Source of the DNA: Legionella steelei
GTDB lineage: Bacteria; Pseudomonadota; Gammaproteobacteria; Legionellales; Legionellaceae
Direction of reading: 5' to 3'
Assembly: GCF_001468005.1 (NCBI RefSeq)
Contig: NZ_LNYY01000021.1
Coordinates: forward strand, 248,637-312,636
Length of the DNA stretch: 64,000 nucleotides
The translations under genes were made by a program, and so were the position numbers. Positions 1-9,897 of the stretch are shown here, in pieces. The notes under the pieces are model-generated. The model saw nothing but the letters and a program-made list of their open reading frames with translations. It made no database searches and was not told the DNA's origin. Every line of letters starts with the position of its first letter. Position 1 is the stretch's first letter.

Positions 1-299
1 GTTTTAGGAGCAAAAGCCATAGAGTGCAACATGAAATCCAGCTTTCCCCATTTTTTTTCAATCGCAGCAAATAATGCAATAATTTCTTCTTCTTGCTGTA
101 CATCACAAGGAAGAATAAGGGCGGATTTTAATTGCAGGGCTAAAGGACGAACATAAGGTTCTGCTTTGGCATTAAGATAGGTTGTTACTAATTCGGCATT
201 GGCTCGGCGAAATTGTTCTGCACATCCATAGGCAATACTATGCTCATTGGCAATTCCGGTCACTAAGCCTTGTTTATTATTCAGATCGATTATCATCAT
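1..299 (-). CDS. fabI: Enoyl-[acyl-carrier-protein] reductase FabI (N-terminal part, runs off the window)
   Basis: The reverse strand reads MMIIDLNNKQGLVTGIANEH, then IAYGCAEQF and, near the window edge, KWGKLDFMLHSMAFAPK. This is the N-terminal half of FabI, the NADH-dependent enoyl-ACP reductase that completes each fatty-acid elongation cycle in the cytoplasm. Visible are the atypical SDR cofactor loop (G-I-A-N-x-x-S-I-A) and the LDFMLHSMAFAPK strand that precedes the active site. The catalytic Tyr/Lys lie beyond the window. An AAGGA ribosome site sits just upstream of the double ATG, 37 bases after the H+-ATPase stop on the same strand, so the two may be cotranscribed. The family call is secure; the gene is cut only by the window edge. 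Confidence 0.93.
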   Translation of the reverse strand, partial: MMIIDLNNKQGLVTGIANEHSIAYGCAEQFRRANAELVTTYLNAKAEPYVRPLALQLKSALILPCDVQQEEEIIALFAAIEKKWGKLDFMLHSMAFAPK

Positions 300-336
300 A
301 ATATCCTTTTATTTGTAGCGAACGCTTTTTCCAAAT

Positions 337-2811
337 TCAAGCTTTAACAGGATCAAGAATCCGATAGGCAAGCAGTTTCACACGGTCACTCAAGAGTGCC
401 CATATCAGTGCATATCCCCAAACAAACCCAGCCCAACCCCAACCAAGAGGCGGCATAAGAAATCCGTAGACTGCAATGAATGTTGCTATTATTTGGGTAC
501 CAATTACTGCAAACAGCAAAATCTTTGCGGGGCGTATAGACCAGAACGGGCCTCGTGTGCGGGTAAGAAAGATCGTCAGATGCCCAGCCACTGATAGCAT
601 TAAATACATCATCGGCTGAAGATGTTGGTGATCGAGATGGAAAACGCGGTCGCCCAGGTAAAACAGTCCAAACGATGCTATGGGGCCGATAGTGCCCAGA
701 ACTGTGGCAATTCCCAGCACTAGACGCATATTCCAAGCCTCTGGCTCATTTTTATAATGCACATTATCGTATGCAATCGATAAGATGGCGCCATCATTGA
801 GTAAGGCCAGCATCACAATCATTACCGCAGTTATTGGATAAAAATTAAAGATTAGGATAGCCAATGTCATAAACAAGAGCACTCGCAAGGTCTCAGCAAT
901 ACGATAGATCGCATAACTGTTCATGCGCTGGAAAATTTTCCGGCTCTCCTTAATTGCGTCTATTATGACTGAGAGACCTGGCGTCATTAACACAATCGAT
1001 GCAGCTGCTCGTGCTGCATCTGTAGCACCTGAAACAGCAATACCGCAATCCGCTTTCTTTAGAGCAGGAGCATCGTTTACTCCATCCCCAGTCATACCCA
1101 CAATGTGACCGAGTTTTTGCAAAATCGTCATAATACGGAATTTATGTTCGGGGAACACTTGAGCAAAACCATCGGCATGTTCAATGGATTCTGATAATTT
1201 AACTGACACTTTTTCTTTAGGGGTATCAAAACCGCTGGCATCGAAAATATTGGTGTCCATGCCTAATTTCTTGGCAGTTTCCGCAGCAATTGCCAATTGA
1301 TCGCCTGTTACCATCTTAACTTTCACACCCATCTGGTTTGCAGTCGCAATGGTTGTCTTGGCATCTTCTCGTGGTGGATCGAATAGAGGCAACACACCAA
1401 GAAATTGCCATTGTCCCTCTTTATCAGCTCGCGCCACACCCAAAGAACGAAAGCCTCGAGCTGCGAATTCATTGACTGCTTTATCTACTTCGGGTTCAAC
1501 TTTTTTCGCATTAATTGACAATGCCAAGATTACCTGTGGAGCACCTTTAGTTACTTTAAATTCTTTCCCATCTGAGGACTTAACAGTGGTTTCAGTCCGT
1601 TTGTGTACTGGATCAAAGGGTTGAAAATGAAGAATCTGGTATTCTTTCAAGACTTCAACATTGTTAAGACCTGCAAGAACCGCCAGATCAATCGTGTCAT
1701 TATCATCCGCACGTGAAGCAAGGGCCGCGTTGAGTATCAAGTTTTCAACTGTAATATTATTAACGCCAAATGGTTCACCTAAAGTGAGCTTATTTTGGGT
1801 AAGCGTTCCGGTTTTATCGGCACAGAGTACATCCACTCCAGCTAATTCCTCTACGGCGGCTAACCGCGTTACCACTGCTTCTTTTTTAGCGAGAAGACGT
1901 GCTCCGACTGCCATGGTCACAGACAACACTGTAGGCATTGCTACAGGAATTGCGGCAACAGTGAGCACCAAGGCAAATTGCAATGTAGTTAAAACTGGAT
2001 CACCCCGATAAATTGCAACAGTAATGATTGTTCCTACTAGAACCAATGCAAAAGCAATCAAATAATTGCCAATTTTTAACACCGCGCGTTGGAAGTGACT
2101 GACGGTGTGTGCCTCCTCCACTAATTGTGCTGTCTTACCAAAATAGGTGTTCGTTCCAGTGGCATACACCAGTGCTTCGATTTCTCCTTGACGAATAATC
2201 GAGCCAGAAAATACAGCCTCGCCTGATTTGCGAGTGACGGGTAATGATTCTCCAGTGAGTGTGGACTGATCCACCTCTATAGGATCACCTTCTAACAAGC
2301 GTGCATCGGCAGGTACAATGTCGCCTAAACGCAGAAGAATCATATCGCCAGGAACCAGCTCACCTGCTGGTGTGTTGATCCACTTTCCATCACGTTTCAC
2401 GCGTGCTTTGAGTGCTAATTTGGCCTTCAGCGCCGCAATGGCATTACCTGCTGCGTGTTCCTCCCAGAATCCAACCAAAGCGTTGGATATAAGCAAAATG
2501 AGAATGATGAAAAAATCTGGCCAATGTCGAACTACTCCTGATAGGATCACCGCAATTTCGATCATCCATGGGATAGGACCCCAAAAATAAGAAAGGAATT
2601 TCAGGATGGGATTTTCTTCTTTTTCTTCTATTTGATTCGGCCCATATTGGGCCAGCCGCTTTTGTGCTTCTTGATGATTTAAGCCGTCCTTAGATGTTTC
2701 TAATAGTCTCTCCACTTCTGGCAGAGGCAGAGTTTGTAAATCATCTTGCATATCAATTTTCGATCCCAGGGTTGATTTGGAATCTTTGGGGTGGCCTATA
2801 CTGAGTTTCAT
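337..2811 (-). CDS. P3A-type plasma-membrane H+-transporting ATPase
   Basis: This 824-residue P-type ATPase resembles the plant and fungal proton pumps (P3A group). An N-terminal cation-ATPase domain is followed by the actuator motif TGES near residue 185, the PVAMPTVLSVTMAVGA segment in M4, the phosphorylation motif DKTGTLTQNK near residue 330, and the hinge motif GDGVNDAPALKKAD near residue 575. About ten membrane spans are apparent. It should pump protons out of the cytoplasm at the cost of ATP, making membrane potential or aiding acid tolerance. The length fits archaeal and bacterial P3A pumps, which lack the long plant autoinhibitory tail. The start follows a purine-rich GGGAGA stretch. 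No broken motif is seen. Proton as substrate is inferred from family resemblance. Confidence 0.92.
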   Translation of the reverse strand: MKLSIGHPKDSKSTLGSKIDMQDDLQTLPLPEVERLLETSKDGLNHQEAQKRLAQYGPNQIEEKEENPILKFLSYFWGPIPWMIEIAVILSGVVRHWPDFFIILILLISNALVGFWEEHAAGNAIAALKAKLALKARVKRDGKWINTPAGELVPGDMILLRLGDIVPADARLLEGDPIEVDQSTLTGESLPVTRKSGEAVFSGSIIRQGEIEALVYATGTNTYFGKTAQLVEEAHTVSHFQRAVLKIGNYLIAFALVLVGTIITVAIYRGDPVLTTLQFALVLTVAAIPVAMPTVLSVTMAVGARLLAKKEAVVTRLAAVEELAGVDVLCADKTGTLTQNKLTLGEPFGVNNITVENLILNAALASRADDNDTIDLAVLAGLNNVEVLKEYQILHFQPFDPVHKRTETTVKSSDGKEFKVTKGAPQVILALSINAKKVEPEVDKAVNEFAARGFRSLGVARADKEGQWQFLGVLPLFDPPREDAKTTIATANQMGVKVKMVTGDQLAIAAETAKKLGMDTNIFDASGFDTPKEKVSVKLSESIEHADGFAQVFPEHKFRIMTILQKLGHIVGMTGDGVNDAPALKKADCGIAVSGATDAARAAASIVLMTPGLSVIIDAIKESRKIFQRMNSYAIYRIAETLRVLLFMTLAILIFNFYPITAVMIVMLALLNDGAILSIAYDNVHYKNEPEAWNMRLVLGIATVLGTIGPIASFGLFYLGDRVFHLDHQHLQPMMYLMLSVAGHLTIFLTRTRGPFWSIRPAKILLFAVIGTQIIATFIAVYGFLMPPLGWGWAGFVWGYALIWALLSDRVKLLAYRILDPVKA

Positions 2812-2879
2812 AATGAGAACTCTCCCTTATTTGCTAGCTCAGGTTTAAAAAATCACTAACCAGACACATCCTTTATGCA

Positions 2880-3014
2880 TCACTTTTGAAAAACATAGGT
2901 TCCTGGTGCATCACATATAACTTTATACCCTTTTTTTGAGTTTCCTAATGAAGGAGGTAACACTTTATTACCCGAATGACTGGCGAGCCAATCTTGCCAT
3001 GCAGGCCACCAGGA
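2880..3014 (-). pseudogene. phaC: 3' end of phaC, detached by the transposon
   Basis: Reading the reverse strand from the transposon edge gives SWWPAWQDWLASHSG, and the stretch ends with APGTYVFQK and a TGA. This is the typical end of class I PHA synthases. It is in frame with the main body of phaC on the other side of the transposon: joining the two through one copy of the 5-bp duplication restores ...HNDGSWWPAWQDW. It has no start of its own and is presumably not translated. Restored PhaC would be about 595 residues, the normal class I length. Confidence 0.93.
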
Positions 3015-3015
3015 A

Positions 3016-3045
3016 GGGGTTCTAAACGCTAACCCCAGAAATTTC
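3016..3045 (+). repeat. Left terminal inverted repeat of the Tn3-family element
   Basis: Thirty bases match the reverse complement of 8000-8029 without mismatch. Similarity decays over the next eight positions, in line with the usual ~38-bp Tn3-type end. The GGGG start is typical of the family. Confidence 0.95.
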
Positions 3046-3091
3046 CGACCGATTTTTAGTCATCTTAGATGCTTATAAAACATGGCTAGCT

Positions 3092-4066
3092 TTACTTGAT
3101 AGTTTGTTGTAACCAGTCCAACATATATTTTCGAGTCTCTTGAGGTGCTTGGTCAATGCTCTGCATACAGACGAAGGAAATTTGATGATTATGTTGTACA
3201 CTGTGCAAACGAGCCTTTATTTTTTTAAAGGAGTGGCAAGCTCCGTTGACCATGATTGACTGATGATTAGAGTCATATAGTACTCTTTTATGTTTAATGT
3301 CCAAATGCACCATCAGTGGAATACTGGATACTTGCTCTGGATCACGAAATGGGTAGTGGAGATTATCTACAAATAATTCTGGTTTTTGTATCATATAATC
3401 GTCAAAGGTTTCTTTGATCAATGGGAATGGGGCATGAGGCAATAGATAAAAATGTTTATCTAGTCCTGCAAGTCTGGCGCTTTTTTCCTGCCAAGACCGA
3501 TGAGGATTTGTATTGGGTTGCACCTTATCTTCTCCAATCAAAACGCTGAAATATTTTTTAATTCGGTATGATATTTTTTGTTCCGCTTGTATTTTCCACT
3601 TACCGCGAAGAACGATGCATTCATTGCGAAAAAAATCATTGGGGGTTACGTCGCGAATAATGAAAAAATCATCGTTAAAATAAAGAAACTGATTGGATAA
3701 TCCTTTGATACGCCAAATTAGCCATTCAATACTAAGGCTGTTAAATACAGGGGATGTTATATTAAATTCATTGAGCAAATCATTTTGATCGATTACCTTA
3801 ATTTTATTTCCAAAGGCGCTTCCTTGTAAATCTAAAACAGCTTGAGGTGTTTGCTGGTTAGTAATTATATAAATAGTTCTTATCCACGGAGCAAAACGAT
3901 ACAATGAATGCAAGCAATAATGAATTTCATTACATTGTTGAATACGAGTGGGTTCCACCGCAATGTCCTGTTCAATCCCCTTCTGAATACAGAAAGAACT
4001 TAATTTTTGTTGATACTTAGGATCGTAACCATCAACCCATGAGATAACTGCATCAATAGAACTCAT
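3092..4066 (-). CDS. Stealth-family sugar-phosphate transferase (transposon passenger)
   Basis: This 324-residue protein has the conserved regions of the Stealth family. CR1 is IDAVISWVDGYDPKY at residues 4-18. CR2 covers about residues 65-150: YCLHSLYRFAPWIRTIYIIT, then PVFNSLSIEWLIWRIKGLS and FLYFNDDFFI. A CR3-like HAPFPLIKETFDDY follows near residue 215. Stealth proteins move hexose-1-phosphate units onto capsule or glycan acceptors in the cytoplasm and occur in bacterial capsule loci and in eukaryotic GlcNAc-1-phosphotransferase. Here the gene sits alone inside the transposon and points toward the left end, away from the recombinase by about 120 bases. A surface-glycan role is inferred from the family only; no capsule genes are nearby. 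Confidence 0.85.
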   Translation of the reverse strand: MSSIDAVISWVDGYDPKYQQKLSSFCIQKGIEQDIAVEPTRIQQCNEIHYCLHSLYRFAPWIRTIYIITNQQTPQAVLDLQGSAFGNKIKVIDQNDLLNEFNITSPVFNSLSIEWLIWRIKGLSNQFLYFNDDFFIIRDVTPNDFFRNECIVLRGKWKIQAEQKISYRIKKYFSVLIGEDKVQPNTNPHRSWQEKSARLAGLDKHFYLLPHAPFPLIKETFDDYMIQKPELFVDNLHYPFRDPEQVSSIPLMVHLDIKHKRVLYDSNHQSIMVNGACHSFKKIKARLHSVQHNHQISFVCMQSIDQAPQETRKYMLDWLQQTIK

Positions 4067-4183
4067 TGTTAATCCTTTAGAAATAGTGCAACCAATATTT
4101 TGTATTTGTACTTAGATTCGGGAATCACCCATATTAAAATATTTTGATTCACAATCAAATAATTCAGGCATTGATGACTTTTT

Positions 4184-4759
4184 TTAATCACTCCAGAATC
4201 CTTTGAATCGAGTTGCAGACATTTCAGTATACCGCACTGTATTCTGAATATTTTTATGCCCTAAATAATGCTGAATGCTTCTTGTGTCTCGTCCATCATT
4301 AGCAAGCTTATACCCTGTAGAATGCCTAAGCATATGAGGATGTACGGACAGACCTAATTTGGCAACCTCACCTGCTCGTGTAACAATCTTTCGAAATGTA
4401 TCCCCAGTTATTGGTGCTTTTCGCTCAGTCATGAATACATAGTCAGTTTCAGGATAATCACGTTTCAATTGCCGAAGTGCGCGAAGTTCTGCGCCAAACA
4501 GCGGATGATGGGTAGATAAACCATTTTTACGACGAATAACGTGAAACACCCCTTGTTCCAAATCAATTTGTGTCCAACAAAGAGAAATCAATTCGGAAAC
4601 TCGCAATCCATGTCGATAGGCGAGCAGTATCATTGTTGCATCGCGCTGACCGTGTCTACCAGTATGCCTTGCTGCCGCGATTAACTTGTCAATCTCTGTT
4701 GGTGTTAAGTATTCACGTGCTCTAAGCAGGCTATTTTTAATTTTTTTAGGTGGCATCAT
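4184..4759 (-). CDS. Tyrosine recombinase / integrase (probable Tn3 resolution recombinase)
   Basis: About 191 residues from MMPPKKIKNSLLRAREYLT. All catalytic positions of the tyrosine recombinase core are present: Arg in YRHGLRVSEL, the HPHMLRHS box (H-x-x-R), His in YLGHKN, and the nucleophilic Tyr in TVRYTEM. It lacks an obvious N-terminal core-binding domain, so it is a short version. In Tn3-family elements a recombinase next to tnpA normally resolves cointegrates. It is divergent from tnpA across 170 bases, where the resolution site and promoters would be expected. An upstream extension in frame (to 4873) is possible but unlike the family. A role in resolution is inferred from position. 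Confidence 0.87.
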   Translation of the reverse strand: MMPPKKIKNSLLRAREYLTPTEIDKLIAAARHTGRHGQRDATMILLAYRHGLRVSELISLCWTQIDLEQGVFHVIRRKNGLSTHHPLFGAELRALRQLKRDYPETDYVFMTERKAPITGDTFRKIVTRAGEVAKLGLSVHPHMLRHSTGYKLANDGRDTRSIQHYLGHKNIQNTVRYTEMSATRFKGFWSD

Positions 4760-4927
4760 TATACTATTGTAGCAAACTTTCCGTAAAACAGTGTTTGGTG
4801 AGCCATTATAAAATAATCGATAGAGCTTAACCACACTGGATCTGTATTTCTTATCTTTCCGATAAATAGCCACTGTTCAGAATGTTTGGTAGAATCCACT
4901 GCCCCGTTTATAGAGTAAAATTTATTC

Positions 4928-7900
4928 ATGCGAGCAAGCAATAATAACCTAACTATTTTATCTGAAGCGGAGCAAGCCGCTTTGTATGAGATCCCTGATT
5001 TTGATGATGTTCAGCGTTCGAACTACCTCAATCTCACCCCTGAAGAGCAAGTCTTGATGTGCAGCCGTGATGATTTATCAGCCCAAATCCATTGCGCCAT
5101 TCAAATAGGTTACTTCAAGGCGAAACATCGGTTCTTTCCATTTAAGTGGGAAGAGGTGCAGGAAGACATTGATTTCATTATGGAAGAGTATTTCCCAGAA
5201 CAACAGTTTCATCCAACCCCTATTAGTAAACACCAATATTATGCACAATGCACCGTGATTACAGCGCATTTTGGTTATCAGTCTTGGTCAAAAGAATTTG
5301 AACCATTATTAATTGCTCAGGCACAACAGATTTTGCGCCGTGATGTTAGCCCACAATTTATCGTCATCGAATTACTCGCATTTATGCAAAAAAAGAAAAT
5401 ATTGCGTCCCGGATATACAACTTTGCAAACGATTGTGAGCAAAGTCTTAAATACGGAACGTAATCGGTTAGAATCAATTCTTGGAGAATCCCTGACGATA
5501 GAGGATAAATCCGCTTTGCAAAAATTGTTACTGGAAAAAGAGGACCAAACACTCTCTGAATTAGCGGATCTCAAGCAGGATACAAAAGATTTTAAAGCAC
5601 GCATGATAAGTGCTGAGCGCGAAAAGTTGCTTTCAATAAAAGCCCTCTTTCAGTTAGCTAAATCGCTCTTGCCTAAACTCAACCTCTCGCAGCAAAATAT
5701 TCACTACTATGCAAGTCTTGTTGATTATTATGATGCCTATGAATTACGGAAGAAATTAAAATCTGAGCAGACTTATCTTTATCTTCTATGTTATCTCTCC
5801 CAGAGATACCTTAAATTGAATGATAATTTAATTGACGCTTTTTCCTTGAGCTTAAAACAATTTGAAGCCGACCTTAAAGAAAAAACAAAAGATGCTTATA
5901 CGGACTATGCGGTAAGCAAACAAATTGATTCTTTTGTTATGAGGAAATTTGCATGGTTATTCATCAATCAAGAGCTTCCGGATCAGCTCAGTTTTGGCGA
6001 TGTACGCAAAAAAGCATTCGAAACAATCATCCCTGAAAAAGAGTTACGCAATAAAATACCTGACGAAAATGAAGAGGAATTAAAGCCCATCGATTTTCAA
6101 TAGAAACTGGTTGATACCTTATTCCATCGATGTCAGCTGCAGTTACGACCATTAATGATGGCCATTGATTTTTCAAGCACTGTAGCTGACAGTCCTTGGC
6201 TTGCAGCCATTACCTGGCTTAAGGAGCTATTTGGTGCCAACAAAACGATAAACCAATATCCAGTCACCGCAAGCCCCGAAAAAACCAGGCCAAAACGCTT
6301 GGAAAAATACTTGTTTGATACGAATGCCAAGGGTGAGAAAAAATTCCATGCCGAGCGCTATGAATTTTGGATTTATCGCCAACTGAAGAAACGGCTTAAA
6401 GCAGGAGAACTCTATTTGGCAGACAGTGTACAGAATCGCTCGCTTCAACAAGAGCTTAATTCAGCCAATGACAAAGGGGCGCTAGTGGAACCCTTAGATA
6501 TTCCAGCATTGAGAAAGCCTATTAAGGACTTACTGGACGAACGTTGTGCTGAATTGCGATCAGAATGGTTGAAATTTAATACTGATTTTACTCAAGGTAA
6601 GCTCAAGCATCTGTACTATGATGAACAAACCAAAACGCTCCATCTAAAAAAATCCAGTGATGAGAAAACCGATGAAGAGAGACAACAGCGTTTTTATGAG
6701 CAATTGCCTTTGTGTGATATTACGGATGTACTTCGATTTGTTAATGAACGGAGTCGTTATTCATCTGCTTTTACTCTCATACAACCTCGCTATGTTAAAT
6801 TGCTTGCCGATGAAAACACTCTGAATGCTGTGATTATCGCTCAAGCGTTGAATAACGGCAATCTTAATATGGCAGAAATTTCTGATATTCCTTATGCCAG
6901 TTTGTTGGACGTTTACCAATCCCGTGTGCGATTGCAAACATTAAAAAAAGCCAACGATATGATTGGGGATGATATTGCACAAATGCCTATTTTTCCTGAT
7001 TACTCGTTGGATATAGCAATTCTTTATGGCGGGGTGGATGGACAAAAATTTGAAGTAGCAAGACCAACACTTAAAGCAAGGCGATCCAAAAAATACTTTA
7101 AAAAAGGTAAAGGAGTTGTGGCTTATACGCTGCTAGTCAACCATATCCCGCTTCAAACTGAATTGATTGGTGCTCATGAGCATGAAAGCTATTTCGCTTT
7201 TGACATTTGGTATAACAACACCAGCAGCATCATGCCTGAGGCCATTACAGGCGACATGCACCTTATTAATAAAGCTAATTTTGCTGTGATGGACTGGTTT
7301 GGTGGTAAACTGTGCCCTAGATTTACCAATTTGCAAGCCCAGATGAAGCATCTTTATTGTGATGATGATTTATCGCAGTACGCAGATTGGTTAATCAAGC
7401 CTGTAGACAAAATTGATCGCCAACTCATTGAGGATGAATGGCCTAATATCGAGCCGATTATCAAGGCGTTAGGCTGTAAAGAAATTACCCAAAGTATTCT
7501 GATTAAAAAATTATGTACGTACAGCGCCTCAAACAAAACCAGAAAGGCGATATTTGAATACGATAAATTGATCCGTAGCATCTATACCCTGAACTATTTA
7601 CAAGACAGAAAATTGCAACGAGACATACATCGTTCCCAAAATCGGGTAGAATCCTATCATCAACTGCGTATGGCTATTGCAACTGCTTATGGAAAAAAGC
7701 AATTATCAGGCAGAGGAGACCGTGAAATTGAGATTAGCAATCAATGCGCTAGACTTATTGCCAATGCTATTATTTATTATAATTCGGCAATCTTATCCAA
7801 GCTCAAACTAAAATATGAAGCTGATGGAGATCACAAGGCATTGGCACTGCTAAGGAAAATTTCACCTGTAGCTTGGCAACACATCCATTTTCAGGGGCAC

Positions 7901-8023
7901 TTCATTTTTTCTGGTGATAAAATCATTGATCTTGATGCAATAATAAACAAGGTTTTCTTGCATGGAGTAAAAAAGAAAAAAGTGGTTGAATTTAGTCCAG
8001 AAATTTCTGGGGTTAGCGTTTAG
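4928..8023 (+). pseudogene. tnpA: Tn3-family transposase tnpA, interrupted by one in-frame amber codon
   Basis: Two open stretches, 4928-6103 and 6155-8023, lie in the same frame and are split only by TAG at 6101-6103; the sense codons after it (KLVDTLFHRC...) run straight into the second half. Read through, the product is about 1,030 residues, the usual Tn3 TnpA size. The N-terminal half is the DUF4158-type DNA-binding region. The C-terminal half has the DDE catalytic core: Asp in YGGVDGQKFE, Asp in TGDMHLINKANF and Glu in SQNRVESYHQLR. The gene ends inside the right inverted repeat. The stop sits in the context CAA TAG AAA, so readthrough or amber suppression could give a functional enzyme. 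Otherwise this copy is inactive after one point mutation. Confidence 0.9.
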
Positions 8024-8029
8024 AACCCC
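8000..8029 (-). repeat. Right terminal inverted repeat of the Tn3-family element
   Basis: Perfect 30-bp inverted copy of 3016-3045. It contains the tnpA stop codon and supplies the new stop for the truncated phaC (GGT TCT AAA CGC TAA on the reverse strand). Confidence 0.95.
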
Positions 8030-9686
8030 AGGAACCATCATTATGTGATGCTGTTTCTTGCCAAAGCTCTGGAGAAATGTACTTCTCACCTTTTTTATGC
8101 GTCATGAGTTGATAGCTTCGCCCTGGATGACCTGGTTCATTTACAACCCCTGAATTATGGCCTCCATTTGTTAATACAAAGGTGATGTCAGTATCAGTAA
8201 AGAGGTGAATTTTGTATACGGATTTCCAGGGTGCAACGTGGTCTCTTAAGGCACTTACTGCAAAAACAGGACAGTCAATATCTTCTAAAGATAGTGCCAT
8301 GCCATCAATGCTGTAATGTCCTTCAACCAGATCATTATTTAAAAATAATTTTCTCAAATATTCTGAATGCATGGTGTACGGTAAACGTGTGGTATCGTAA
8401 TCCCAAGCCATAAGATCGTTAACCGGTCTTCTTTTTCCCAATTGATAATCAAGAACATTTTTAGACCAAATGAGATCTACAGATTGCAGCATACTGAATG
8501 TTCCTGCCATTTGCGATCCATCTAAATAGCCTTTCTCCGACATAATGTCTTCAAGATAAGCTATTTGACTTTCATCGATAAAAAGCATGAGTTCACCTGC
8601 ATCCTTAAAATCGATTTGAGCTGCAAATAGGGTAATGGTCTTTAGTTGGTCTAGTTTTCTTTTTGCTAATAAAGTTGCTGCAAGCATTAACATCGTTCCA
8701 CCAAGACAATATCCCACTGAATGAATTTTTTGTTTTGGTACAATATGATTGATGGTTTCGATAGCATCCAATACGCCGAGATTAATATAATCTTCCATAC
8801 TCAAATTTCTATCTTTGCTATCGGGATTTCTCCAGGAAATGGTAAATACAGTATGCCCATGATCGACTAAATACTTGACCATGGAGTTATTGGGAGAAAG
8901 ATCTAGAATGTAATATTTCATAATGCATGCAGGTACGATTAAAATAGGCTCTGCATAAACCTTGGTGGTTGTTGGTTTATATTGAATCAGTTCGATTAAA
9001 TGATTTCGATAAACTACTTTTCCTGGGGTAATTGCAACATTTTTTCCGACTTTGAATTCTTCTGAACCCACTGGAGGTTGTTTATTGATAATACGAGAAA
9101 CATCTTCAATCCAATTATTGAATCCATTAACAAAATTCATTCCTGATTCATTAGTTGTTGCCTCAATGACTTCGGGATTGGTGACAGGAAAATTGGATGG
9201 TGCAAATATATCGAGTATTTGTCTTGTTATAAAATTCATAAGATTTTGATGATGTTTTGAAACGCCGCGAATATTTGTTGTGGCCTTATCCCAAGCTTGC
9301 TCAGTCATTAAAAATAATTGCGAATACAGTGCAAATGGAAATTGATTCCACAAGTCATTTTGAAATCGATGATCGGATTCTCGTAACGTCACGCAGGGTT
9401 CACCTTCCTGATTGCGGCAAATATTCAATAAATAGAACAATAATTGCAAATTATTATTTGAATTATTGTTCATCAGTTCCAAGCGTTTATCAGGAGAGAG
9501 TGTTAAATGGGTTAACCAGTCATAGTAAGAGGATAGAAAAGTAGATGGTGATAGCCATCCCGAAAAATGACTTAACCAGGCGTGTAATGGTTTGTCTAAA
9601 CCAAATGTTGGAGAAGCCTCAGTATCATTTAATTGGTTATTATTTTGCTCCTGTTTGTTTCTTGGTTCTTTCAAAATCATCTCCAT
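8013..9686 (-). pseudogene. phaC: Class I poly(3-hydroxybutyrate) synthase PhaC, C-terminus lost to the transposon
   Basis: 557 residues of a class I PHA synthase, which joins (R)-3-hydroxyacyl-CoA units into storage polyester at the granule surface. The N-terminal domain (HFSGWLSPSTFLSSYYDWL) is followed by the alpha/beta-hydrolase core with the nucleophile in SVGYCLGGT, the Asp in ALRDHVAPW and the His in NGGHNSG. The native reading ends at NDGSW; the last four residues (GSKR) and the stop come from the transposon repeat. The missing 43 residues lie at 2880-3014. The catalytic triad is intact, but the conserved C-terminal WWPAWQDWL and PGTYV segments are lost. Activity is therefore doubtful, though translation of the stub is not excluded. 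Confidence 0.92.
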
Positions 9687-9897
9687 TTACTAAAGCAGAA
9701 AAAACGTATAATTCCCTGTTTTATCCAGTGTTATAATTTTATTGATAAGCAAGATTTAGAGGAAGATCTTTTAACCTCAATTTAAACCTTAAACTCATTA
9801 TCAATTGTAAATTTGATTATTCATCTATTATAGTAGAACAGTTAAAAAGCGAACAATTAGCTAAAAAACAATCTAAACCAGTAGCACATTAAAACAT

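Larger units (their letters stand above)
3016..8029 (+). mobile_element. Tn3-family transposon (5,014 bp) inserted in phaC
   Basis: The ends are perfect 30-bp inverted repeats beginning GGGGTTCTAAACGCTAACCC, and the first 21 bases are themselves palindromic (GGGGTT...AACCCC). The element is flanked by the direct repeat AGGAA at 3011-3015 and 8030-8034, the 5-bp target duplication expected of Tn3-family elements. Removing the element and one AGGAA restores the phaC frame exactly, so both ends are certain to the base. Contents: a Stealth-family passenger gene, a tyrosine recombinase (probable cointegrate resolvase) and a Tn3-type transposase with one in-frame amber codon. The clean duplication and perfect repeats point to a recent insertion. 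The Stealth passenger is unusual cargo; Tn3 elements commonly carry resistance or catabolic genes. Confidence 0.96.

Noticed and set aside
386-2590. Several 60-116 residue frames on both strands inside the H+-ATPase gene
   Set aside because: They are shadow frames of a strongly coding gene, without ribosome sites or family resemblance.
4760-4927. Possible res-type resolution site between the recombinase and tnpA
   Set aside because: The position is right, but I could not pick out a convincing set of paired recombinase-binding repeats by eye.
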